Below are positions 7,615 to 15,606 of a stretch of 36,337 nucleotides of DNA, one piece after another. The stretch covers positions 1 through 36,337 of the forward strand of contig JASEJQ010000020.1 in NCBI GenBank assembly GCA_030016635.1, given 5' to 3'. The DNA is from Thermoanaerobacteraceae bacterium (GTDB taxonomy: Bacteria; Bacillota; Thermoanaerobacteria; Thermoanaerobacterales; UBA4877). Position numbers and translations under genes: made by a program. The notes beneath the pieces were generated by a model. That model worked only from the letters and a program-made list of their open reading frames with translations. It was not told the DNA's origin and did not search any database. Position 1 is the stretch's first letter, and each line of letters opens with the position of its first letter.

Positions 7615-8424
7615 ATGAAAAAGAAAATAGGATTTATCGGATGCGGCAATATTGCTGAGGCAATAATTAAAGGTCTTTTAAATGCCGGCTTTGATACTAA
7701 TGATATCATCGCTACTAATAAGGAAAAAATTGAAAGGCTGGAATATATAAAAGACAGGTATGGAATAAATGTAACCAGAAATAAGAGTGAGGTTGTAGAA
7801 AGGTCGAACATTCTTATTCTTGCGGTAAAGCCAAAAGATGTCCAGGATGCCTTGAAGGATATAAATTTAGAAGACAGGAGTTTGATATCTGTTGCTGCCG
7901 GGATAACTACAGCATATATTGAGAGCCAGTTTGATGGCAGGGCTAAGGTCATAAGGGCAATGCCAAATACATCGTCCATGGTTGGGGAATCTGTAACGGC
8001 TATCTGCAAAGGGAAATTTGCTGGCGATGACGACCTGAGATACGCCTATGACATATTTTCATCCATTGGAGAGGTTGCAGTGCTTGATGAGGATGACTTT
8101 GATGCGGTTACGGGACTATCCGGAAGTGGTCCTGCATATGTGTATTACATGATGGAGGCCCTGGTTGAGGCTGGAGTAAAGAATGGCCTCGATGAGGAGG
8201 TCGCCCGCGGCCTGGCCAGGCAGACTATTTTTGGTGCAGCAGTTATGCTGAAAGAGACTGGAGAAGATCCGTCTCAATTGCGTCTAAAGGTTACCTCACC
8301 AGGTGGCACAACCATGGCAGGAATCATGGCCCTTGAATCCAGCGGCTTTAAAGAAACTATATACAACGCCGTTTATGAAGCCTCCCGCAGGTCAAAAGAA
8401 ATGAGGAAAAACATTGGGGCTTGA
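7615..8424 (+). CDS. proC: Pyrroline-5-carboxylate reductase
   Basis: Last step of proline synthesis: reduction of 1-pyrroline-5-carboxylate to L-proline with NAD(P)H, in the cytoplasm. The 269-aa product has the N-terminal Rossmann motif GFIGCGNIAEAIIKGLL, the middle strand AVKPKDV, the RAMPNTSSMVGESVTA segment, and the C-terminal helical signature (TGLSGSGPAYVYYMMEALVE and LKVTSPGGTTMAGI). AGGGGAG precedes the ATG. It stands alone behind a proline T-box and is followed by its own terminator, so it is a single-gene unit induced by proline starvation. Confidence 0.97.
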   Translation: MKKKIGFIGCGNIAEAIIKGLLNAGFDTNDIIATNKEKIERLEYIKDRYGINVTRNKSEVVERSNILILAVKPKDVQDALKDINLEDRSLISVAAGITTAYIESQFDGRAKVIRAMPNTSSMVGESVTAICKGKFAGDDDLRYAYDIFSSIGEVAVLDEDDFDAVTGLSGSGPAYVYYMMEALVEAGVKNGLDEEVARGLARQTIFGAAVMLKETGEDPSQLRLKVTSPGGTTMAGIMALESSGFKETIYNAVYEASRRSKEMRKNIGA

Positions 8425-8455
8425 GCATAGGACTCAGGCCTTATTTTTACTTTTT
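8418..8455 (+). terminator. Terminator of proC
   Basis: 8-bp stem GGCTTGAG / CTCAGGCC (one T-G pair) enclosing CATAGGA, then TTATTTTTACTTTTT. The proC stop codon lies inside the 5' arm. Confidence 0.75.
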
Positions 8456-8493
8456 CCACCATGCTATGCAAATTGATGTAGGGAAGAGATAAT

Positions 8494-8604
8494 ATGTATT
8501 ATTCAATAATAAAACCAGCAAAACATCAAAATGTGGACTTGCAGAATAAACCGGGTAATACTACAATAAGATGTGCAAAAAGACATTACATATACAAAAT
8601 ATAG
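8494..8604 (+). CDS. Possible 36-aa leader peptide upstream of nrdJ
   Basis: Short frame (begins MYYSIIKPAKHQNVDLQNK) with GGGAAGAG 7 nt before its ATG. It ends 12 nt before the nrdJ start, directly at the nrdJ ribosome binding site, which would allow translational coupling. There is no family match and the composition is unremarkable. It could equally be chance in a 190-nt leader. The end of the frame (ACAAAATATAGTG) loosely resembles an NrdR box, but not well enough to call. Confidence 0.2.
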   Translation: MYYSIIKPAKHQNVDLQNKPGNTTIRCAKRHYIYKI

Positions 8605-8616
8605 TGAGGTGGGCTT

Positions 8617-10890
8617 ATGAAATTTACAGAGAATGCCCTTAAGGTACTGAAGAAAAGGTATCTTGCCAAGGATGAAAACGGAAATGTCATAGAGACACCG
8701 GAGGAATTGTTTGAAAGAGTAGCCCGTACCATCGCCGAAGTTGACAGGAATTATCCAGGCGGCGATAATGTGGATGACCTGGCAAAAAGGTTTTATGATA
8801 TGATGACTGAACTTGATTTTATGCCCAATTCTCCCACACTTATGAATGCAGGCAGGCCATTGGGTCAGCTTTCAGCGTGCTTTGTCCTTCCTGTGGGTGA
8901 TTCAATGGAAGAGATATTTGATGCTATAAAGTATGCCGCCATAATTCATAAAAGCGGAGGAGGGACAGGCTTTTCATTTTCACGACTGAGACCCAAAGGA
9001 GCCACAGTCAGGACGACTGGTGGTGTGGCATCCGGCCCTGTGAGTTTTATGAAGGTATTCAATTCTGCTACAGAGGCTGTAAAACAAGGTGGTACACGCC
9101 GAGGGGCCAATATGGGCATACTCAGGGTTGACCACCCTGATATCTTAGAGTTTATCCAGTGCAAAAAAGATAACAATGATATTACTAATTTTAATATAAG
9201 CGTGGGTATTACTGAGAAGTTTATGGATGCTGTTGAAAAAGATGAGTATTATCCTCTCGTAGACCCACATACAAAAAGGATAGTAAAGACCCTACGGGCA
9301 AGGGAAGTATTTGACCTGATAATCGACATGGCCTGGAATAATGGAGAGCCGGGGATTGTGTTCCTTGATAGGATGAATGAAAAAAATCCCACACCTGAGG
9401 TTGGTGAGATTGAGTCAACTAATCCATGTGGTGAACAGCCGCTTTTGCCTTATGAGAGCTGCAACCTGGGCTCAATTAATCTCTTAAACATGTTAAAGAA
9501 AGTCGAAGAAAGATATGAGGTTGACTATGAAAAGCTGAGGAGAGTTGTTTTTGATGCCGTACACTTCCTGGATAATGTAATAGATGCCAATAACTATCCG
9601 CTACCTCAGATAGATGAGATGACAAAGGCTAACAGGAAGATAGGCCTTGGTGTTATGGGCTTTGCTGATATGCTCTATAAAATTGGAATACCATATAACA
9701 GTGAGGAAGCACTAAAGATAGCTGGTAAGGTTATGGGGTTTATCGATAAGACATCTAAAGATGCCTCCATAGAACTGGCGAAAAAGAGAGGTGTATTTCC
9801 AAACTGGGAAAAAAGCATATATAAAGAGATGAATCTACCGCTTAGAAATGCAACCACTACTACTATAGCTCCTACCGGCACAATCAGTATAATAGCAGGG
9901 GTATCCAGTGGGATAGAGCCGGTGTTTGCCCTGGCTTTTGTAAGGAAAGTACTGGATAATGATGAACTTCTGGACGTGAATCCGATTTTCAAAGAGACAG
10001 CCGTAAAGAGGGGTTTTTATAGCGAGTCGTTAATGAGGAAGATTTCAACAGCAGGGTCTTTGAAAGACCTGGACGAAGTCCCTGAGGATGTGAAGAATAT
10101 ATTTGTCACAGCCCTGGATATTGATCCATACTGGCACATTTCTATGCAGGCAGAATTTCAGAAACATGTAGATAATGCTGTATCAAAGACAGTAAATTTC
10201 AGATATGAAGCAACAAAAGATGATGTAAGGAAGACATATACCCTGGCCTATAAACTGGGATGTAAAGGGGTCACCATATACAGGGACGGCAGCAGGGATA
10301 CCCAGGTGTTGAATATAGGAAACAGGGATAGTGAGAAAAAGAACGAACCGACAGATGAAGATCAGAAATCTGTTGTGCCGCGGGAAAGACCGCAGATTAC
10401 AAGAGGCATTACTGAAAAAGTGAGAGTAGGTTGCGGAAATCTATATATAACGGTCAATTATGATGAAAATGGTATATGCGAGGTATTTACAAATGTAGGT
10501 AGAGCTGGAGGATGTCCATCACAATCTGAAGCAACGGCAAGGTTGACCTCAATAGCCTTGAGGTCTGGCATAGATGTAAAAGAACTGGTGGGGCAGCTCA
10601 AAGGGATTCGTTGCCTTTCCACTATAAGACAGAAGGAAAGGGATAAACGCATTAATGTACTTTCGTGTCCTGATGCCATAGCCAGGGTCATTGAAAAGGT
10701 TATGGATATGAAGGATGAAGAGGAAAGCATAGAAGAGGTCAGCATGACATCTGAAGATTGCGATTGCGATGTTGATACTAAAGAGGGATCGGGAATTCAT
10801 ACATCAGTATGCCCTGAGTGTGGCAGTAAGATAGAACATGAGAGTGGATGCGTCATCTGCCCTAACTGTGGCTATTCAAAATGTGGTTAA
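8617..10890 (+). CDS. nrdJ: Adenosylcobalamin-dependent (class II) ribonucleotide reductase
   Basis: Reduces ribonucleotides to deoxyribonucleotides using a thiyl radical made from adenosylcobalamin, without oxygen. The 757-aa chain has the catalytic triad in NPCGEQ (Asn269, Cys271, Glu273). The redox pair is probably Cys88 (SACFVLPV) with Cys282 (ESCNLGSINL); the 11-residue gap from Cys271 to Cys282 is as I recall it from Thermotoga NrdJ. TTIAPTGTISIIAG marks the substrate-phosphate region. The C-terminus is a zinc-ribbon-like tail (CPECGSK, then CPNCGYSKCG) that probably relays electrons. The ATG follows GAGGTGGG. No cobalamin riboswitch is seen in the 190-nt leader. The gene is monocistronic with its own terminator. 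Confidence 0.96.
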   Translation: MKFTENALKVLKKRYLAKDENGNVIETPEELFERVARTIAEVDRNYPGGDNVDDLAKRFYDMMTELDFMPNSPTLMNAGRPLGQLSACFVLPVGDSMEEIFDAIKYAAIIHKSGGGTGFSFSRLRPKGATVRTTGGVASGPVSFMKVFNSATEAVKQGGTRRGANMGILRVDHPDILEFIQCKKDNNDITNFNISVGITEKFMDAVEKDEYYPLVDPHTKRIVKTLRAREVFDLIIDMAWNNGEPGIVFLDRMNEKNPTPEVGEIESTNPCGEQPLLPYESCNLGSINLLNMLKKVEERYEVDYEKLRRVVFDAVHFLDNVIDANNYPLPQIDEMTKANRKIGLGVMGFADMLYKIGIPYNSEEALKIAGKVMGFIDKTSKDASIELAKKRGVFPNWEKSIYKEMNLPLRNATTTTIAPTGTISIIAGVSSGIEPVFALAFVRKVLDNDELLDVNPIFKETAVKRGFYSESLMRKISTAGSLKDLDEVPEDVKNIFVTALDIDPYWHISMQAEFQKHVDNAVSKTVNFRYEATKDDVRKTYTLAYKLGCKGVTIYRDGSRDTQVLNIGNRDSEKKNEPTDEDQKSVVPRERPQITRGITEKVRVGCGNLYITVNYDENGICEVFTNVGRAGGCPSQSEATARLTSIALRSGIDVKELVGQLKGIRCLSTIRQKERDKRINVLSCPDAIARVIEKVMDMKDEEESIEEVSMTSEDCDCDVDTKEGSGIHTSVCPECGSKIEHESGCVICPNCGYSKCG

Positions 10891-10891
10891 A

Positions 10892-10919
10892 AAAATCCGC
10901 CGAAGGGCGGATTTTTTTA
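10892..10919 (+). terminator. Terminator of nrdJ
   Basis: 9-bp stem AAATCCGCC / GGCGGATTT with GAAG tetraloop, continuing into seven T residues, 2 nt past the stop. Confidence 0.92.
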
Positions 10920-10965
10920 TTTAATTTTTATAAATTTTATGGTATCATATCAAAAAGGACACCAT

Positions 10966-10994
10966 TTGACACATGTTTGAGTTATAATTATATT
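10966..10994 (+). promoter_or_regulatory. Promoter of the GGDEF gene
   Basis: Consensus TTGACA (10966-10971), 17-nt spacer, TATATT (10989-10994). A TATAAT also occurs at 10983-10988, but too close to the -35 box. Confidence 0.65.
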
Positions 10995-11031
10995 GAGAAT
11001 TTTATTTAAAATTTATGGGGCTGATACATAA

Positions 11032-12696
11032 ATGGGGGAGAGAAAGACTCTACTAAATTATTTAATCAGTTTGTTTGGCATTGGCATTGTTACTGCTGAT
11101 ATTATTGCAAAGAGCAGCATAGCTGACACCGATTGGTGGGGGCTTCTGTTTTTCACTGCATTTTTTCTTTTGTTGGAACAGTTTCCCATTTATTTTGGAG
11201 ATATTAAACTTAGTCTCTCTACTACAGTGATTATAAGTGCATATATGCTTTGGGGTAATGCTCCTGCTTCGGCTCTTGCCACGGTCGGGATATTTATTGC
11301 ATCGCTAATCGAGGGCAAAGGTTTGATATCTATTGAGAATGCAGGACTATATGCGCTCTCATATTATACCGCTGGGGCAATAATTGATAGCCTTACTGGC
11401 AATCTTCTGCCATATCGGTCAGTATACACTTTTTATGTAATCCTTTATGTTTTGATATCCTTTGCTATCAATTATATTGTTCTGTATATATTTTTAATCA
11501 ATATGAATAAAACTGCATTCAGGGAATATTGGAGAGAGAGCACTTTATGGGAGCTGTTTTCGTACATATTAATCATTCCCTCTGCCATAATCCTGGCCAT
11601 ATTGTATTACGCAGAGGGCATACTTTTTGCTGCTGTTAGTTCTGCCTGCATTCTTATTGTTGAGTATTATTTTTCCCTTTTGAGAAAGCTGTTATATACA
11701 AATAGAAAATACACTGCTCTTTATGAAATGGCCGGCCTTATAAACTCCAATCTTGAACTTAAAGAAACATGTGAGATGGTATTAAATACCATCTCAAGCG
11801 CCATTAGATATTCATTTGCGGGTATATATTTAAAGAGCAGTGACGGAGTAGAGGCAGAGCTTGCTGCTTCGGTTTTTTATGATGGTTTTGATGAAGTTAA
11901 GCCCATAAGGAGCTGTGATGAAGGGATTGTGGGAAAATGCATAACCCTTGGTACTGCTGAATTATATCCAGACATCAGGACTTCAGGAGAATTTAAAACC
12001 GATGAACTTGCGAAGTTTTACAGGTGCTGCATTGCTTTACCGTTGAGCTCTACTGATGACACTATCGGATGCATAGTTATATGCCACAAAGATGAAAGGG
12101 TATATACTCAGGATGACATGAATATTCTGACAGCACTTGCCAAACAGGCATCTATAGCCATACAAAATGCCAGAAAATTCGAAGAAATTTCCATAAAGGC
12201 CATTACAGATTCATTGACTACCGTGTATAACAAGGGTTTTTTAAATATTATTCTTTCCAATATAGTGAAGAGCTGTGAAGGAGAGAAAAGACCAATAAGT
12301 CTTATAATGTTCGATATTGACCATTTTAAATACGTAAATGACTCATATGGACATTTGGTGGGTGATGAGGCATTAAAAGAGGTTGCCAGACGTATTAAAG
12401 AGAATGTGAGGGAAAACGATATAGTGGCGAGGTTTGGGGGAGAAGAATTTGTTGTCATCTTGCCGGGACTTAAGAGCAATGAAGCCCTTTTGGTGGCAGA
12501 AAGGATAAGAAATGCCGTATCGTCAGTACCTATAGCTACCCAGGCTGGTAATATATATCTAACCATCAGCGGTGGCATTGCTGAGTTTCCGTTTACTGCA
12601 GAGTCTCCAGAAAAATTGATACAATATGCAGATAGAGCTCTGTATGTAGGTTCAAAAATGGGAGGCAGAAACAGGGTAACTGTATACCAGGTATGA
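11032..12696 (+). CDS. Membrane-bound GAF-GGDEF diguanylate cyclase
   Basis: 554-aa putative cyclic-di-GMP synthase. Residues ~5-225 hold about seven or eight hydrophobic segments, a membrane sensor module. Residues ~235-385 are a GAF domain (from YEMAGLINSNLELKETCEMV to LTALAKQASIAIQNA). The GGDEF domain occupies ~390-554: DSLTTVYNKGFL, FDIDHFKYVND, the active-site loop GGEEF (469-473), and SGGIAEFP near the end. An RxxD inhibitory site (Arg460-Asp463) lies five residues before GGEEF, so product inhibition is expected. There is no EAL or HD-GYP partner in the window. The ribosome binding site before 11032 is weak, but no better start exists in frame. Confidence 0.92.
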   Translation: MGERKTLLNYLISLFGIGIVTADIIAKSSIADTDWWGLLFFTAFFLLLEQFPIYFGDIKLSLSTTVIISAYMLWGNAPASALATVGIFIASLIEGKGLISIENAGLYALSYYTAGAIIDSLTGNLLPYRSVYTFYVILYVLISFAINYIVLYIFLINMNKTAFREYWRESTLWELFSYILIIPSAIILAILYYAEGILFAAVSSACILIVEYYFSLLRKLLYTNRKYTALYEMAGLINSNLELKETCEMVLNTISSAIRYSFAGIYLKSSDGVEAELAASVFYDGFDEVKPIRSCDEGIVGKCITLGTAELYPDIRTSGEFKTDELAKFYRCCIALPLSSTDDTIGCIVICHKDERVYTQDDMNILTALAKQASIAIQNARKFEEISIKAITDSLTTVYNKGFLNIILSNIVKSCEGEKRPISLIMFDIDHFKYVNDSYGHLVGDEALKEVARRIKENVRENDIVARFGGEEFVVILPGLKSNEALLVAERIRNAVSSVPIATQAGNIYLTISGGIAEFPFTAESPEKLIQYADRALYVGSKMGGRNRVTVYQV

Positions 12697-12707
12697 GATA
12701 TGATGGC

Positions 12708-12730
12708 ATTTGCAAAAATGCAAATTTTAG
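12708..12730 (+). terminator. Weak terminator-like hairpin after the GGDEF gene
   Basis: 7-bp stem ATTTGCA / TGCAAAT with AAAA loop, then a short TTT. It is AT-rich and probably inefficient. It directly borders repeat copy B. Confidence 0.45.
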
Positions 12731-13026
12731 TCTAGTATAAGAACCAACGGAGCATGACGTGCAACATAAAATGCAGTCTTAAAGTGAGCCCATGATACTC
12801 TTAATGAGAGGCAAGTGCATCTGGGGCATCTGGCATGGACACCAGATGGGGGGCGTACCCGTCGGAATGAAGCCACGAGTGGAATAGGGACATTTCTCAT
12901 CTGCGTAGCCCCCCATCGAAGTAGAGGAGTGTCCCTTGACCTTGCTGTATCAAGACGAGCGCCCAGGTGCATAGATGTTGCTGGCACGCTGATAGGGACT
13001 TTATGCATCAGAATTAAATTTGTACT
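12731..13026 (+). repeat. Repeat family copy B, full length
   Basis: It starts at GTATAAGAACCAACGGAGC (shared with the right end of the window), runs through TGATACTCTTAATGAG, the hairpin CATCTGG / CCAGATG (12827-12833 with 12842-12848), GGCGTACCCGTCGGAATG, CACGAGTGGAATAGGGA, AGTAGAGGAGTGTCCCTTG and TATCAAGACGAGCG to ATGTTGCTGGCA. It ends in GGACTTTATGCATCAGAAT, which resembles the left module seen at 36226-36244. AGGGACA (12886-12892) pairs perfectly with TGTCCCT (12930-12936). No gene lies in the 417 nt between the GGDEF and EF-G genes; this element fills most of it. Confidence 0.85.
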
Positions 13027-13145
13027 TTATTACATAAATCAGGATAAAATTATAAAATGAAGGAAAAATTAATAATAAAAGAGGATATTTTGATTTTTTA
13101 TAGAATATCTATATTAACACCTAAGGGACAAGGGGGATGATGTAT

Positions 13146-15224
13146 ATGAAAGATTATAAACCAACATCCATAAGAAATGTAGGAATATATGCTCATGGAG
13201 GGGCAGGCAAGACCACATTGTCTGAAGGATTGCTTTATGAAGCTAAGGCAATCGATAGGATGGGCAAGGTTAGTGAAGGCAATACTACAATGGACTACGA
13301 CCCTGAAGAGATTCAAAGGCAGGTTTCCATATCCTGTTCTGTAGCACCACTGGAGTGGAGGGATACCAGGATTAATCTGATAGATACCCCTGGTTACTTT
13401 GACTTTGAGGGTGATGTAGTAGCAAGCCTCAGGGCTGTTGATTTTGGTGTGGTAGTAGTGTGTGCCGCATCTGGAGTTGAGGTAGGGACAGAAAAGGTAT
13501 GGGCACACCTGAATAAGGCAAATCTCCCCAGGGCTATCTTTGTTAATAAGATGGACAGGGAGAATGCCAGCTTTGATAAGACATTAAATCAGCTTAAAGA
13601 AACCTTTGGGAACAGTATAATACCACTGATGCTTCCCATAGGGAGTGAAAATAGCTTTAAAGGTTATGTCGATGTGCTGAATATGAAAGCGTTTATTCGG
13701 GATGGCGGCAAAATGGTTGAGGCAGCTATACCCCCGGATATGGCTGCTGCTGTTGATTCGGCCAGGGAAGGGCTTATAGAGGCTATTGCAGGTACCAGTG
13801 AAGAGCTGATGGAAAAGTATTTTGGAGGGGAAGAACTTTCGGCTGATGAGCTTAGAGCCGGTCTTAAGATGGCAGTACTCAACAGTGAAGTAATCCCGGT
13901 ACTGGCCGGAGCTGCCCAGCAGTGCATTGGTACAGAGGCCCTATTAAATTTCCTGGTAGATTATGCTCCTTCTCCTGCTGACAGGGGACAGGTAAAGGGA
14001 GTCAATCCATCGAACAATGAGGTATTGGTTAGAGAACCCAAAGAGAGCGCCCCATTTTCTGCATTTGTCTTTAAGACAATAGCAGACCCATTTGTCGGCA
14101 GACTCTCTATATTCAGGGTGCTTTCCGGTACTGTTTCCAGCGATACCAGTGCATATAATCCGAATAAAGATACAGTGGAAAAACTGGGACAGCTCTATTT
14201 GATTAAGGGCAAGAAGCAGATTGCTGTAGATAAACTGATTGCTGGAGACATTGGTGCTGTTTCCAAACTGGTTGCAACATCCACTTCCGATACTTTATGT
14301 GATATTAACAACAGGATTAAATATCATCCAATTGAGTTTCCAGAACCATCCCTTGAGCTGGCTATTGAGCCAAAGTCAAAGGGGGATGAGGAAAAGATTA
14401 ATTCTGGCCTGGCCAGGCTTACAGAAGAGGATCCCACATTTGTAGTAGAACGAAATAATGAGACAGGCCAGACCATCATAAAAGGAATGGGAGAACTCCA
14501 CATTGAGGTCATAGCTAAGAAACTCATGAACAAATTTGGGGTGGACTGCGTACTGACACAGCCCAAGATTCCATACAGGGAGACCATAAAAGGCAAAGCC
14601 CACGTTGAGGGCAAGCACAAAAAGCAGACAGGCGGGCATGGTCAGTATGGGCATGTGTGGATTGATTTTGAACCAACAACAGAAGGAGATTTTATATTTG
14701 AAGAACAGATATTTGGCGGATCTGTTCCCAAACAGTATATACCTGCTGTGGAAAAGGGATTAAGAGAATGCATTAAGGAAGGTGTATTGGCAGGATATCC
14801 TGTGGTCAATATGAAAGCAATCCTGGTAGACGGCTCCTATCATCCAGTAGACTCATCAGAAATGTCATTTAAAATAGCTGCTTCACTGGCTTTTAAGAAG
14901 GGCATGGAGCAGGCCAATCCGGTACTTCTGGAACCTATCATGCATGTAGAGGTGCAGGTTCCAGAAGAATACATGGGAGAGATAATTGGCGACCTCAACA
15001 GGAGGCGTGGCAGGATACTCGGCATGGAACCGAAAGATGGTTATCAGCTTGTTATCGCTGAAGTTCCACAGGCAGAGATGTATAAATACGGGGCAGATCT
15101 CAGGTCATTTACCCAAGCAAGAGGCTCCTTCAAGATGTGGTTTGAGAGGTATGAGGAAGTACCGGCTCATATAGCTGAGAAGATTATAGAAGAGTCAAAG
15201 AAAGAAAAGGAAGAGGATAAGTAG
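13146..15224 (+). CDS. Elongation factor G paralogue (EF-G2-like translational GTPase)
   Basis: 692-aa translational GTPase. The ATG at 13146 is preferred because AAGGGGG is 9 nt upstream; the ATGs at 13137 and 13140 abut it. The P-loop is AHGGAGKTT instead of the AHIDAGKTT of canonical EF-G, the switch II motif is DTPGYFDF and NKMD is present. The switch I stretch MDYDPEEIQRQVSIS also departs from the canonical form. Domains II to V follow at the usual lengths (GMGELHIEV, KQTGGHGQYGHVWI, ILGMEPKDGYQLVIAEVP). These changes define the EF-G-like family, whose role in translation is not settled. It lies away from rpsL/rpsG/tuf, as expected of a paralogue rather than housekeeping fusA. It directly precedes the proS T-box. 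Confidence 0.9.
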   Translation: MKDYKPTSIRNVGIYAHGGAGKTTLSEGLLYEAKAIDRMGKVSEGNTTMDYDPEEIQRQVSISCSVAPLEWRDTRINLIDTPGYFDFEGDVVASLRAVDFGVVVVCAASGVEVGTEKVWAHLNKANLPRAIFVNKMDRENASFDKTLNQLKETFGNSIIPLMLPIGSENSFKGYVDVLNMKAFIRDGGKMVEAAIPPDMAAAVDSAREGLIEAIAGTSEELMEKYFGGEELSADELRAGLKMAVLNSEVIPVLAGAAQQCIGTEALLNFLVDYAPSPADRGQVKGVNPSNNEVLVREPKESAPFSAFVFKTIADPFVGRLSIFRVLSGTVSSDTSAYNPNKDTVEKLGQLYLIKGKKQIAVDKLIAGDIGAVSKLVATSTSDTLCDINNRIKYHPIEFPEPSLELAIEPKSKGDEEKINSGLARLTEEDPTFVVERNNETGQTIIKGMGELHIEVIAKKLMNKFGVDCVLTQPKIPYRETIKGKAHVEGKHKKQTGGHGQYGHVWIDFEPTTEGDFIFEEQIFGGSVPKQYIPAVEKGLRECIKEGVLAGYPVVNMKAILVDGSYHPVDSSEMSFKIAASLAFKKGMEQANPVLLEPIMHVEVQVPEEYMGEIIGDLNRRRGRILGMEPKDGYQLVIAEVPQAEMYKYGADLRSFTQARGSFKMWFERYEEVPAHIAEKIIEESKKEKEEDK

Positions 15225-15227
15225 GTA

Positions 15228-15256
15228 TTGACAAAATTAAGCTGGAATGTTAATAT
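15228..15256 (+). promoter_or_regulatory. Promoter of the proS T-box transcript
   Basis: Consensus TTGACA (15228-15233), 17-nt spacer, TAATAT (15251-15256). It begins 3 nt after the EF-G paralogue stop codon. Confidence 0.88.
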
Positions 15257-15261
15257 ATCTC

Positions 15262-15487
15262 AACAAAGAATATATAAAATGCTATGAAGGGGAAAGTATG
15301 AACTTACTGGCATACAGAGAGTTGACCCACGGCTGAGAGGTCAGCTGCCGTGTGGTTTAGAACCCACCCTGGAGCTGGGAGTGATGAGCTCTTCCGGATA
15401 TCCGTTATCTATTTGAGTGGGCCTTGCGCCAATAAGGGTGGTACCGCGGAACCTTCCGTCCCTGTTAAGGGATTGGAAGGTTTTTTA
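15262..15487 (+). promoter_or_regulatory. T-box riboswitch, proline-specific (specifier CCA), controls proS
   Basis: Stem I includes CAGAGAGTTGACCCACGG. The specifier loop reads GAAC-CCA (CCA at 15364-15366), again proline. The antiterminator core GGTGGTACCGCGG is at about 15437-15449, followed by the terminator AACCTTCC / GGAAGGTT with T6 to about 15487. It should raise transcription of proS and the downstream ProRS-like gene when tRNA-Pro is uncharged. Confidence 0.93.
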
Positions 15488-15489
15488 AT

Positions 15490-15566
15490 GCGTCCTTGCC
15501 TGTTGAGCCAAACCGTAGGCATGGACGCCGCATGGAGGCGTACCCGGCAGAATGCAGACACGAAAT
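15490..15566 (+). repeat. Repeat family fragment inside the proS leader
   Basis: It begins GCGTCCTTG and includes AGGCATGGACGCCGCATGG, AGGCGTACCCGG and AATGCAGACACGA, closely matching copy C (26850-26978) with the middle hairpin region missing. It lies between the T-box terminator and the proS ribosome binding site, so it is transcribed whenever the T-box reads through. In-frame ATGs inside it would extend proS, but have no ribosome binding site. Confidence 0.8.
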
Positions 15567-15606
15567 ACGTCCAATTTATAACAGCAAGATAGAAAGGAAG
15601 GTTATT

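Noticed and set aside
12845-12917. Perfect 10-base pairing in copy B (GATGGGGGGC with GCCCCCCATC), possible pseudoknot
   Set aside because: Copy C does not keep it, and it competes with the better supported CATCTGG / CCAGATG stem. It may be chance or a B-specific alternative fold.
12731-13026. Group II intron or known IS for the repeat family
   Set aside because: No domain V-like hairpin, no reverse transcriptase, no transposase and no clear target duplication were found in either full copy.
12815-13060. 81-codon plus-strand frame inside repeat copy B
   Set aside because: Not maintained in copy C, no ribosome binding site, and the conserved pattern is at base-pair rather than codon level.
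13059-13139. 27-codon frame ending at the EF-G paralogue start
   Set aside because: No ribosome binding site, AT-rich random-looking sequence.
13098-13508. Minus-strand frame opposite the start of the EF-G paralogue
   Set aside because: Antisense to the conserved GTPase domain; Cys/Tyr/His-rich composition typical of a shadow frame.
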